Source: G965225705 sp965225705 (GTDB lineage: Bacteria; Pseudomonadota; Alphaproteobacteria; Caulobacterales; Maricaulaceae). From it: DNA of 64,000 bases. This document shows, one piece after another, positions 16,004-24,643 of this stretch. The notes under the pieces are model-generated. The model was not told the DNA's origin. It ran no database searches and was given only the letters and a program-made list of their open reading frames with translations. A program made the position numbers and the translations under genes. Location: positions 992,001 through 1,056,000 of the forward strand of contig OZ245325.1 of NCBI GenBank assembly GCA_965225705.1, given 5' to 3'. Position 1 is the first letter of the stretch, and each line of letters opens with the position of its first letter.

Positions 16004-17536
16004 ATGGATATTCGTGCATCGGAAATTTCTGATATTCTTAAAAAACAGATCGAAAGCTTTGAGGGAAAAGCAACGGTCTCTGATGTTGGGGAAGTGCTGT
16101 CCGTCGGTGATGGTATTGCCCGTGTTTATGGCCTGGATGAGGTCCGTAGCGGGGAAATGCTGGAATTTCCAGGGGGCGTTAAGGGCATGGCTCTTAACCT
16201 GGAACAGGATAATGTCGGTGTCGTCTTATTTGGTGATGACAGGGGCATTAAGGAAGGTGATCAGGTTAAGCGTTCAGGTGAGATTGTGGATGCTCCTGTG
16301 GGGAAAGGGCTTTTGGGGCGTGTTGTCAATGCTCTTGGAGAGCCCATTGATGGCAAGGGGCCTCTTAAAAATGTGGCGGAACGTCGTCGCGTTGATGTAA
16401 AAGCTCCGGGTATTTTGCCCCGTAAGTCTGTGCATGAACCTGTTCAGACAGGCCTTAAAGCGATTGATGCTCTTATCCCCATTGGACGTGGACAGCGTGA
16501 ACTGATTATTGGAGATCGCCAGACAGGAAAAACCGCTGTCGCCCTTGATGCCATTTTGAACCAAAAGCAGGTCAATGCAGGTGATGACGAAAAAGCCAAA
16601 CTGTATTGTATTTATGTGGTGATTGGCCAGAAGCGTTCTACAGTGGCCCAGATTGTGAAAACTCTGGAAGAAAACGGGGCGCTTGATTATACGATTGTGG
16701 TGGCTGCCACAGCTTCAGAAAACGCGCCTTTGCAATATCTTGCGCCTTTTACTGGCTGTGTTATGGGCGAATGGTTCCGTGATAATGGTATGCATGCCCT
16801 TATCGTCTATGATGATTTGTCTAAACAGGCCGTGGCCTATCGTCAAATGTCTCTCTTGCTTCGTCGTCCTCCCGGGCGTGAGGCTTATCCCGGGGATGTG
16901 TTCTATTTGCATTCACGCCTTTTGGAACGTGCCGCTAAACTTAATGATGAGCATGGCGGTGGGTCTTTGACAGCCTTGCCTATTATTGAGACTCAGGCCA
17001 ATGATGTGTCTGCTTATATTCCTACCAATGTTATCTCTATTACAGACGGTCAGATTTTTCTTGAGACCGATCTCTTTCACCAGGGTATTCGCCCTGCGGT
17101 GAATGTTGGTTTGTCGGTTTCCCGTGTGGGATCTTCTGCCCAGATTAAAGCCATGAAAAAGGTTGCGGGGCCCATTAAAGGGGAGCTGGCGCAATATCGT
17201 GAAATGGCTGCCTTTGCGAAATTTGGCTCTGATCTTGACGCTTCAACACAAAAAATGCTGGCGCGTGGGGAACGTTTGACAGAATTATTAAAGCAGGATC
17301 AGTTCTCCCCCCTTCAGGTTCAGGAACAAGTCTGTGTGATTTATGCAGGGACACGTGGTTATCTTGATCATATTCCTGTTGCAGATATTCGACGTTTTGA
17401 GAAAGAATTTCTGGCACGCCTTCATGATGAATATCATGATCTTCTGGAGGGAATAAGGACTGAGAAAGCGCTTTCAGATACCCTTGAGGAGAAACTTAAG
17501 GAAGCCCTTGATTCTTTTGCAAAAACATTTGCTTAA
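16004..17536 (+). CDS. atpA: ATP synthase F1 subunit alpha
   Basis: Alpha is the non-catalytic nucleotide-binding subunit of the F1 hexamer. The P-loop GDRQTGKTA (about residues 170-178), ALIVYDDLSKQAVAYRQ and the signature PPGREAYPGDVFYLHSRLLE are intact; the length of 510 is standard. It follows atpH by four bases and precedes atpG by 60 bp. Its partner beta subunit (atpD) is not in the window. Confidence 0.98.
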   Translation: MDIRASEISDILKKQIESFEGKATVSDVGEVLSVGDGIARVYGLDEVRSGEMLEFPGGVKGMALNLEQDNVGVVLFGDDRGIKEGDQVKRSGEIVDAPVGKGLLGRVVNALGEPIDGKGPLKNVAERRRVDVKAPGILPRKSVHEPVQTGLKAIDALIPIGRGQRELIIGDRQTGKTAVALDAILNQKQVNAGDDEKAKLYCIYVVIGQKRSTVAQIVKTLEENGALDYTIVVAATASENAPLQYLAPFTGCVMGEWFRDNGMHALIVYDDLSKQAVAYRQMSLLLRRPPGREAYPGDVFYLHSRLLERAAKLNDEHGGGSLTALPIIETQANDVSAYIPTNVISITDGQIFLETDLFHQGIRPAVNVGLSVSRVGSSAQIKAMKKVAGPIKGELAQYREMAAFAKFGSDLDASTQKMLARGERLTELLKQDQFSPLQVQEQVCVIYAGTRGYLDHIPVADIRRFEKEFLARLHDEYHDLLEGIRTEKALSDTLEEKLKEALDSFAKTFA

Positions 17537-17596
17537 GGCAGAAATGTAAAGTGCAGATATAGCCCGTATCACCCTGCACATCCGGGAGAGAAGTTT

Positions 17597-18490
17597 ATGG
17601 CCAGTCTGAAGGAATTTCGTAATCGTATTGCCAGTGTAAAATCGACGCAGAAAATTACGAAAGCCATGCAAATGGTGGCAGCGTCTAAATTACGTAAAGC
17701 CCAGGAAAAGGTTGAAGAATCAAGGCCTTATGCAGAACGTATGGGGGCTGTTGTGGCGAACCTGGCCTTAAGCGTGAAAGACAATCCTGACGCCCCCGAG
17801 CTTCTTTCCGGCCGGGGGGAGGACCAAAAGCATCTTTTGGTGGTGATGACAGCAGATCGGGGATTATGTGGTGGGTTTAATGGCAATATTGTTCGTCGTG
17901 CCCGTGAACAGATCCGTGACCTTCAAAAACAGGGTAAAAAAGTTCAGCTTTTTTTAATCGGTCGCAAAGGTGGTGATCTTCTCAAACGGCTTTATGATGA
18001 CCTCATTATTAAAACCGTGGCTCTTAGCGAACGTAAAGCGGTTGATTCGCGCTTTGCTTCGGAAGTGGCCGAAGACATTGTCATGATGTATGAGAGGGGA
18101 GATTTTGATATATGTACCCTCATTTTTTCCCGTTTTGAATCTGTTTTGTTACAAAAACCACAGGCCAAAACCCTCATTCCTGCAAGCAGGGGGCTGGAGG
18201 ATGTTGAACATCAGACCCTGCCTGACCTCAAAGGGGCTATTTATGAATATGAGCCTGATGAGGCAAGTATTCTCAACATGCTTTTACCACGCTATCTGAC
18301 GACACAGATTTTGTCAGCCTTTGTAGAAAATGCTGCCGGTGAGATGGGCGCACGTATGACGGCCATGGACAATGCGACCAGAAATGCCGGGGATATGATT
18401 CATAAACTGACGCTGGAATATAACCGAACACGTCAGGCTATGATCACCAAAGAGCTGATTGAAATTATTTCCGGTGCTGAGTCTCTGTAA
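17597..18490 (+). CDS. atpG: ATP synthase F1 subunit gamma
   Basis: Gamma is the central rotor shaft. The N-terminal helix (SLKEFRNRIASVKSTQKITKAMQMVAASKL region) and the C-terminal helix with MGARMTAMDNATRNAGDMI are both present and conserved, and 297 residues is usual. GGGAGAG lies upstream of the ATG. In nearly all relatives atpD and atpC follow directly; here the next gene is dapF, about 0.2 kb downstream. Confidence 0.97.
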   Translation: MASLKEFRNRIASVKSTQKITKAMQMVAASKLRKAQEKVEESRPYAERMGAVVANLALSVKDNPDAPELLSGRGEDQKHLLVVMTADRGLCGGFNGNIVRRAREQIRDLQKQGKKVQLFLIGRKGGDLLKRLYDDLIIKTVALSERKAVDSRFASEVAEDIVMMYERGDFDICTLIFSRFESVLLQKPQAKTLIPASRGLEDVEHQTLPDLKGAIYEYEPDEASILNMLLPRYLTTQILSAFVENAAGEMGARMTAMDNATRNAGDMIHKLTLEYNRTRQAMITKELIEIISGAESL

Positions 18491-18603
18491 GGTGTTCAAC
18501 GGAGCTTTATGAACTGCTCCGTGTCTTTCCTGCAGGTTTCGGACCTTGTGTTTTGGGGATGGCTTTTTTCTCTGCTCACCAGATCTGGTTTTTCATGATA
18601 CAA

Positions 18604-18625
18604 CAGGCTTTTCAGGAAAAGCCTG
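18604..18625. other. 22-bp perfect palindrome upstream of dapF
   Basis: CAGGCTTTTC and GAAAAGCCTG pair perfectly around a 2-base centre. No T-run follows on either strand, so it is not a standard terminator. It lies 22 bp before the small leader frame and could be an operator or an mRNA hairpin between atpG and dapF. A second hairpin, ACGGAGC/GCTCCGT, lies just after the atpG stop. Confidence 0.5.
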
Positions 18626-18647
18626 CCACCACACGGAGGGCAAACAT

Positions 18648-18689
18648 ATGTCAGATAGCTGCTGGTTGAGCTGTTACCTGTCACATTAA
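18648..18689 (+). CDS. Possible 13-codon leader peptide before dapF
   Basis: ATG at 18648 has a strong GGAGGG site 7 bases upstream and opens a 13-codon frame, MSDSCWLSCYLSH, whose stop overlaps the dapF ribosome-binding site. The layout fits a translated leader coupled to dapF. It has no lysine run, so classical lysine attenuation is not indicated. It may be fortuitous. Confidence 0.35.
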   Translation: MSDSCWLSCYLSH

Positions 18690-18704
18690 AGGGGAGTGTT
18701 TTCC

Positions 18705-19562
18705 ATGAAGTTTTATACAATGCATGGATGTGGGAACAGGTTTGCTATTTTTGATAAACGTGCTTTAGAAAATTCTTCTCACTTTACTCCTGATTTTGTT
18801 AAATCTGTTGCTGATGCAACGGGGGCAGATCAAATTATCACGATGGAAGCATCTGAAAAAGCCCATGCTTTGATGAACATATGGAACAAAGACGGGTGTA
18901 AGGTTGAGGCGTGTGGTAATGCCGCGAGATGTGTTGCCTGGTTACTTATGGAAGAACAGGAGCTGGATTTTGTCTCTCTCGCAACTGTTAACAGGGTGTT
19001 GGGTGCAGAGCGCGCTGGTGAGTGTGAGGTGAAGCTTGATATGGGAGAGCCAGCCCTCTCCTGGGAGGAGATTCCTTTAAGCGAACCTATGGATACCGCC
19101 GTTATAGATGTGAAAATTGGGCCTGTTGATGCCCCTTATCTTGCATGCCCGGGGGCGGTAAGCATGGGCAATCCCCACTGTGTTTTTTTCGTTCAGAACC
19201 CGAATGCCTTTGATCTGAGCAGTCTTGGCCCTCTGGTTGAGGGTCACCCCCTGTTTCCGCAAGGCGTTAATGTGGGATTTGCAAGTATTGAAGGAGAAGA
19301 AACAATCTCTTTGCGTGTTTGGGAGAGGGGCGCTGGCCTTACCCCGGCCTGTGGTACAGGGGCGTGTGCGGCCCTTGTTGCGGCCCACAGGCGCCATCTG
19401 ATAGGACGCCGTGCCTATGTGCAGATGGAGGGAGGGACAGTACAGATAACCTGGCAAAAGCATGATAATCACGTCATGATGACGGGGCCTGTTGCTCTGA
19501 TAGCGGAAGGGGAATTGCCTTCGCCTTCTTCTGTTTTGCCTCAGGGAGAGAGTATTCTTTAA
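18705..19562 (+). CDS. dapF: Diaminopimelate epimerase
   Basis: DapF converts LL- to meso-diaminopimelate for lysine and peptidoglycan. The two catalytic cysteines are at C70 (EACGNAARC) and C216 (PACGTGAC). The substrate loop near residue 10 reads GCGNRF where most enzymes have GxGNDF: the Asn is kept but Asp is replaced by Arg. I start at the ATG at 18705 with AAAGGGGAG just upstream; a GTG at 18696 lies inside that site. 285 residues. It stands apart from the alphaproteobacterial dapF-ftsY neighbourhood. Confidence 0.94.
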   Translation: MKFYTMHGCGNRFAIFDKRALENSSHFTPDFVKSVADATGADQIITMEASEKAHALMNIWNKDGCKVEACGNAARCVAWLLMEEQELDFVSLATVNRVLGAERAGECEVKLDMGEPALSWEEIPLSEPMDTAVIDVKIGPVDAPYLACPGAVSMGNPHCVFFVQNPNAFDLSSLGPLVEGHPLFPQGVNVGFASIEGEETISLRVWERGAGLTPACGTGACAALVAAHRRHLIGRRAYVQMEGGTVQITWQKHDNHVMMTGPVALIAEGELPSPSSVLPQGESIL

Positions 19563-19564
19563 GA

Positions 19565-19933
19565 TCAGGACGTTGACCCCATATGCTCGAAAAGAAAAAT
19601 GAGAGCATTAAGACCAAAAGCTGTGACGGCGAAGATAAGAAGATAAATATCAAAATGATTGCGATGACCATGTTCACATGTGTGCGAACAGGATCTATGC
19701 TTATTCCACATGATTGAGCCGATCCCTATCACAAGCATGGCAAAGGAGAAAAGCAAAATCCAGATTTCATGCGCATGAATCCAGGTATGAAACTTTTCAA
19801 AGCCTGGAAAATGGGCCCCCACTGTTCCGGCATTGAAAAGAAATAAAAGAAGATTGGCCAGAACAGGAAGGCCACAACAGAAAATATGCGCAAGAACACT
19901 TCCGAAAGCGAGAAGAGGTGTGGCACGGGGCAC
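19565..19933 (-). CDS. Small three-helix membrane protein with Cys/His-rich loop
   Basis: 122 residues, three predicted membrane helices (about 8-30, 55-77, 93-115). The first holds HIFCCGLPV, reminiscent of the paired cysteines of Mer-type transport proteins. The loop between helices 2 and 3 is HRSCSHTCEHGHRNH, a likely metal-binding cluster. I do not recognise the family with certainty; a MerC-like or other metal-related role is inference. It starts at GTG 19933 with AAGGA upstream and ends 2 bp from the convergent dapF stop. Confidence 0.65.
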   Translation of the reverse strand: MPRATPLLAFGSVLAHIFCCGLPVLANLLLFLFNAGTVGAHFPGFEKFHTWIHAHEIWILLFSFAMLVIGIGSIMWNKHRSCSHTCEHGHRNHFDIYLLIFAVTAFGLNALIFLFEHMGSTS

Positions 19934-20075
19934 AATGATATTCCTTTAAGAACAGAGATCTGAAACGTTTAACATGTATGTTTTGGTGAGATCGATGTCA
20001 ATCTTTTCTCGTCTGGAGCTGGAAAAGTCTTTCACAAAAAGGGTGCCAGGTGGTATATTTTCTCATATCTGAGAT

Positions 20076-20972
20076 TTAGGTCATTTGCCTCAGCACATGG
20101 GAGACCGTACGCCATGAAGCAAAGGCAGCAATAACAGCAAGAGCAAAAGGCATAAAAATAAGAAGAAGGGCATCAAATACAGAAAGCCCTGCAATTGGAA
20201 GGAAACCAGCATCCCGTCCAGTTATTACCCAAAGACCTAAAGCAGAAAGGGATGCTAAAACTGAGCCAACACACCCGGCTTTAAAACCAAGCATAGAAAA
20301 GCGATTGACAAAAATTTTTATAATAAAGCCATCACGTGCTCCACAAAGATGAAGGGCGTCTACGGTTTCATGTTGAGAGGCAAGAACGGCGCGTGCTGCG
20401 AATCCAATGGCTGCCACCGCAGCCCCACCAAGAAGAGCGAGGATTAAAAGGGCCAGGGTTTGTAACCCCTGAGCTGTGCGGAGAATATCTCCGGACCAGC
20501 GCCCATGATCATCGATAGAGGCAGGAATACCAGATTTTTCAAGTGATTGCGCCATAACAGTCTTCATATTTAAGGCGCCAGGCTCTAATTTGATTGTGAT
20601 GAGATAGGGCAGGGGAAGGTCATCAGGTAAATTATCCTGACCCAGCCAGGGCTCAAGAAGTGCTTCTGCCTGTTCACGTGGCAAAGCTTCTGCTTTTGCA
20701 ACACCCGAAAGGGAAGAGAGAACTTTAACCCCTTTTTGGGCAAGGATCTCTCCCTTTTGTCCTTTTGGAGGCTTGATTTGCACGGTCATTTCACTGTTTA
20801 AATCTTCTGTCCAACCCTCGGCCGTCCGCCATGTTGTCTGGACAACTAAAGCACAGAGACAAATCAGGAAAGAGAGGGTGGTCACAACAAAAAACAAAGG
20901 CTGTTCCCGTGCCCCTTTATAGGGGAGAAGGGGGGGTGCTTTTTTATGCTGTTTGTTTTGTTTTTTCATCAT
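20076..20972 (-). CDS. ftsX: Cell division protein FtsX
   Basis: FtsX is the permease-like partner of FtsE; the pair controls peptidoglycan hydrolases at the septum. The 298-residue protein has a basic cytoplasmic N-terminus, a first helix (about 27-48), a periplasmic domain (~50-165) and three further C-terminal helices, the MacB/FtsX plan. It overlaps ftsE by 4 bp on the same strand. Confidence 0.93.
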   Translation of the reverse strand: MMKKQNKQHKKAPPLLPYKGAREQPLFFVVTTLSFLICLCALVVQTTWRTAEGWTEDLNSEMTVQIKPPKGQKGEILAQKGVKVLSSLSGVAKAEALPREQAEALLEPWLGQDNLPDDLPLPYLITIKLEPGALNMKTVMAQSLEKSGIPASIDDHGRWSGDILRTAQGLQTLALLILALLGGAAVAAIGFAARAVLASQHETVDALHLCGARDGFIIKIFVNRFSMLGFKAGCVGSVLASLSALGLWVITGRDAGFLPIAGLSVFDALLLIFMPFALAVIAAFASWRTVSHVLRQMT

Positions 20973-21685
20973 GCCTGTCTCTGAGGGTATAAAAGACCAT
21001 TTTTAAGGGTGAGGACAGGGGCCCCCACATGACGCGCCAAAGCAAGGTCGTGGGTTGCAATAAGGACTGTGGAGCCGAGGCGGTTAAGCTCCCGCAAAAG
21101 ACGCATCAGCCGCTCTCCCATCTCCGGGTCAACATTACCTGTTGGTTCATCCGCGATGATGAGATCAGGTTTGGCAACAACGGCCCGTGCAATGGCTATT
21201 CTTTGCTGTTCCCCCCCGGAAAGTGTTGCGGGATAAGCATGCATGCGCTCCCCAAGACCCACCCAGTTTAAAAGCTCTACAACATCATCATAATAATTTT
21301 CTCTTGGCTGGTGTGCAACGCGTAAGGGAAGAGTAACATTCTCAAAAGCTGTTAAATGCTCTAAAAGGCGGAATTCCTGAAATACAATACCAATACGGCG
21401 ACGCATGAGAGCCGTTTCCCTGCGTGTGAGGCTGGTGACATCCTGCCCAAACAATTTGAGCTGACCCCGTGAGGGTTTGAGGGCCATATACATTAATTTA
21501 AGCAGAGTTGTTTTTCCTGCTCCGGACGGGCCCGTCAGAAAATAAAAGGAGCCACGTCTTAAGTCCCAGTCAATACCACGCAAAACCTCTGAACCACGTG
21601 CATAGCAAAGACCAGCATCTGAAAAATGGGCAAGAATGTCCTGCCTGTTCTCAGTATGGAAAAGGGGTGGAGTACGTTTGATAAT
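20969..21685 (-). CDS. ftsE: Cell division ATP-binding protein FtsE (non-standard start inferred)
   Basis: FtsE is the ABC ATPase of the FtsEX complex. Walker A TGPSGAGKTT, signature LSGGEQQR and Walker B LIIADEPTGN are intact. The conserved N-terminal strand and A-loop (HFSDAGLCYARGSEVLRG) are encoded upstream of the first possible TTG (21583), in a frame open to a TGA at 21689-21691. No ATG, GTG or TTG occurs in that stretch. An ATT at 21685 has AAGGA at good spacing; an ATT at 21637 gives almost exactly the E. coli FtsE length. I use 21685 (238 aa). A sequencing error could also explain this. Confidence 0.85.
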   Translation of the reverse strand: MIKRTPPLFHTENRQDILAHFSDAGLCYARGSEVLRGIDWDLRRGSFYFLTGPSGAGKTTLLKLMYMALKPSRGQLKLFGQDVTSLTRRETALMRRRIGIVFQEFRLLEHLTAFENVTLPLRVAHQPRENYYDDVVELLNWVGLGERMHAYPATLSGGEQQRIAIARAVVAKPDLIIADEPTGNVDPEMGERLMRLLRELNRLGSTVLIATHDLALARHVGAPVLTLKNGLLYPQRQA

Positions 21686-21829
21686 AGATCATCCTTTTTG
21701 ACATATAACGTGTTTGTTAAGCCTGATAATGGCCAATGTCATATACTTTTGTCAAAGAGGCAAGCCCTCAACACCATCAGTAAACGACAAAGAAGACTTC
21801 CCCCCTTGGCGGATGCATAAGATCAGGGC

Positions 21830-23932
21830 ATGATAGGGGGCATGCTAAGACCTCACCTTCTTAACCCTCTTTTCGCTTCCCCTGAAAGCCTCTCTGGTCT
21901 TGGGCCTAAACGCGCGCGCCTTTTTGAAAAGCTCTGTGGCATGTATGTGAAAGATTTGCTTTTCTTAAAACCGCTTTATTTTGTAGACAGACGTCTTCGT
22001 CTGGGGGCTCTTCATGCCACCAGGGGGGAGATCATAAGCCTGAGAGGCCAGGTTGACCATCATGTGCCCCCTCATAACCCCCGTCAGCCCTATCGCATTC
22101 ATATGGTTGATGAAACGGGTTCTTTTACGCTGACCTATTTTCGTGCATCGGCGTCTTATCTGACACGTCTTTTGCCAGAGGGGAGCTCACGTCTTGTCTC
22201 AGGCAAAGTGGAGTTTTATCAGGGGAAACCCACGATTATCCACCCTGATTATGTCTTAAAGCCTGAGGATGAAGACAGGCTTCCCTCTGTTGAGCCCATA
22301 TACCCTCTCACAACGGGTCTGACCCAAAAAAGAGTAGGAGAGACCGTGAGGCAGGCGCTTTCCCATGCTCCCCACCTTCCAGAATGGCAGGATGAGCCTT
22401 TTCTCCGGAAAAAAGCCTGGCCTTCCTGGAAGGCAGCTCTTAATGCCTGGCATACACCTGAGCCCGGTCCTCATGTTCAAAGTGTTTTTCGTATGGCTGA
22501 AGATCGTCTGGCTTATGATGAACTTTTGGCCCACCAGCTCACTCTGGCCCTTGCCCGTCACCACAGAAGACACCGTCCCGGCCGATCTTTTGAAGGAAAG
22601 GGCGAGAATGTACTTGCTGTTCTGCGATCTGCTCCTTTTCGTCCAACACAGGCTCAAAAACGTGTTTTTGAGGATATAGCTCAGGATATGGCTGCTCCAC
22701 GCCGCATGATGCGTCTTTTACATGGTGATGTTGGGGCGGGAAAAACATTTGTTGCAGCCCTTGCCGCAGCCAGGGCCTGTGAAACCGGTGCCCAGGTGGC
22801 TATGATGGCCCCGACAGAGATTCTTGCGCGTCAGCTTGCCCATGTTCTGCATGGTTTTCTTAAGCCGGCGGGCCTGAAGACCATAGCCCTGACAGGACGG
22901 GATAAGGGTCAGGCACGTCGTAACCTTCTGGAGAGAATCAAACAGGGGGATATACATGTTGTTTGTGGGACCCATGCCCTGTTTCAGGAAGATGTCAGCT
23001 TTCATGACTTAGGGCTTGTTATCATTGATGAACAACACCGGTTTGGCGTCAATCATCGTTTGAACCTTATGTCTAAGGGCACAAAAACAGACGTTCTTCT
23101 TATGACGGCAACCCCTATTCCCCGCACGCTGGCCCTTGCTGTCTACGGGGATCTTGATGTCTCACGCCTTTTTGAAAAGCCTGCTGGCCGCCCTGCTATC
23201 ACCACCCGTCTTGCAGCTTTGGATCGTCTTGATGATGTGATAGAATCTTTAGAGAGGGCTTTGGCACGTGGGGAAAGCGCTTATTGGGTGTGCCCTGCGG
23301 TTGAGGAGACGGGCAAGCTGGATCTGGCAGCTGTTACGGAACGCTGGCGCACCCTTGCGGCGCGTCTTGGGGAAGACAGGGTAGCACTTGTCCATGGCCG
23401 CCTTAAACCCCCTGAGAAAGAACAGGTCGCAGAAGACTTTAAACAGGGGAAAACACGTCTTTTGGTCGCAACAACTGTGATTGAGGTTGGTATAGATGCG
23501 CCGAAGGCCAGTATTATGATTGTGGAGCAGGCCGAGCGTTTTGGTCTCGCCCAGCTTCATCAGTTGCGCGGTCGTGTTGGTCGTGGCCATCATGCGTCTT
23601 CCTGTCTCCTTCTCTATAAATCACCTCTGTCGCAGACAGCAAAAGCACGTCTTGAAGCCATCAGGGCAACACAGGATGGTTTTGCTCTGGCTGAAGAGGA
23701 TTGGCGCCTGAGGGGGTCGGGTGATTTGTCGGGCCTGCGACAAAGTGGCCTGCCATCCTATAAGATAGTTGATCTCACAAGACATAAGGATTTGCTTGAA
23801 ACAGCAAGTCGTGATGCCCGCCTGCTTCTTGAAAAAGACCCAAAACTTGAAACACAAAGGGGGAAAGTGGCCCGTTTGCTGCTTTATCTTTTTGAGCAGG
23901 ATGAAGGGCTTAAACGACTTTCCTCTGGCTAA
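21830..23932 (+). CDS. recG: ATP-dependent DNA helicase RecG
   Basis: RecG reverses stalled replication forks and branch-migrates Holliday junctions. An N-terminal wedge/OB region (~1-160) binds the branch. The helicase core has Walker A LHGDVGAGKTFVA, motif II as DEQHRFG, motif III LLMTATPIPRT and motif VI QLRGRVGRG. The C-terminal TRG region RLRGSGDLSGLRQSG is present. 700 residues is normal. The start is either ATG 21830 or ATG 21842. Confidence 0.97.
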   Translation: MIGGMLRPHLLNPLFASPESLSGLGPKRARLFEKLCGMYVKDLLFLKPLYFVDRRLRLGALHATRGEIISLRGQVDHHVPPHNPRQPYRIHMVDETGSFTLTYFRASASYLTRLLPEGSSRLVSGKVEFYQGKPTIIHPDYVLKPEDEDRLPSVEPIYPLTTGLTQKRVGETVRQALSHAPHLPEWQDEPFLRKKAWPSWKAALNAWHTPEPGPHVQSVFRMAEDRLAYDELLAHQLTLALARHHRRHRPGRSFEGKGENVLAVLRSAPFRPTQAQKRVFEDIAQDMAAPRRMMRLLHGDVGAGKTFVAALAAARACETGAQVAMMAPTEILARQLAHVLHGFLKPAGLKTIALTGRDKGQARRNLLERIKQGDIHVVCGTHALFQEDVSFHDLGLVIIDEQHRFGVNHRLNLMSKGTKTDVLLMTATPIPRTLALAVYGDLDVSRLFEKPAGRPAITTRLAALDRLDDVIESLERALARGESAYWVCPAVEETGKLDLAAVTERWRTLAARLGEDRVALVHGRLKPPEKEQVAEDFKQGKTRLLVATTVIEVGIDAPKASIMIVEQAERFGLAQLHQLRGRVGRGHHASSCLLLYKSPLSQTAKARLEAIRATQDGFALAEEDWRLRGSGDLSGLRQSGLPSYKIVDLTRHKDLLETASRDARLLLEKDPKLETQRGKVARLLLYLFEQDEGLKRLSSG

Positions 23933-24031
23933 GGCTTTAGCTGTTGAAGGTCTTCTTAGACGTACTCAGTTCAGGACATCTGGGTGGGGTCTGTGTTCCG
24001 GAGAAAGCCTTCAGACTTTTCTGAGAGAGAG

Positions 24032-24478
24032 TTAAGGTTTTATACGTCTTTTCCTAGCCTGTTCAATCAGAGCTTTTACATCACTTTTCAGAGGAGAGAT
24101 ATGTCTTTTTTCCTGACCCTTTAAGGTATGTTGACGCCATATATGTGCTTTTTTAAGGATTTCTGGATCCAGACGAGAATCCTGCGCCTTTGTTCCTATG
24201 ATTTCCCCCTGTTTTGCAAGGTTTTTCTGTATTGCCTCCCATGTTGTGAGAGATTTGAGATCATCAGGGACAGAAGGTATGTTGGAGAGAGGAAAATAAG
24301 CATGTTCGTCAGGCGAAAACTGAGATGCTTGTCTGTCAGGTGTTTTCTTGTGCCGGACAGGCGTATAAGAGGCAGCTTCCTCTTTTATGGGAGAGTTTTT
24401 TGCCTCAGCCATACCACATAACAGGAAGAGAGATAAAAAACCTGAGACTTTACAGGAAGAGAAGAAATTAGCCATCAT
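24032..24478 (-). CDS. Secreted hypothetical protein
   Basis: 148 residues with a clear N-terminal signal peptide: hydrophobic VSGFLSLFLLCG followed by an AEA cleavage site near residue 26. The mature part is hydrophilic and basic, with DLKSLTTWEAIQKNLAKQ and a Lys/Arg-rich C-terminus. I recognise no domain. It is convergent with recG, and phaC starts in the opposite direction on the other side. It is likely periplasmic; function unknown. Confidence 0.6.
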   Translation of the reverse strand: MMANFFSSCKVSGFLSLFLLCGMAEAKNSPIKEEAASYTPVRHKKTPDRQASQFSPDEHAYFPLSNIPSVPDDLKSLTTWEAIQKNLAKQGEIIGTKAQDSRLDPEILKKAHIWRQHTLKGQEKRHISPLKSDVKALIEQARKRRIKP

Positions 24479-24643
24479 CTGTCTCCGAAAAACTGTACAT
24501 TCACAGCATAAGACAAAGTATAGAAAAGAGACAGAAAAAAATCCATGTTTCCTTTTTATCTGGAAGCATGGGCGTTTATGGTGTATAAATAAAAAGGATA
24601 AAAAGAGAGAAATTGATCAGATGTTACAGGAAAAGAGTGGGGC

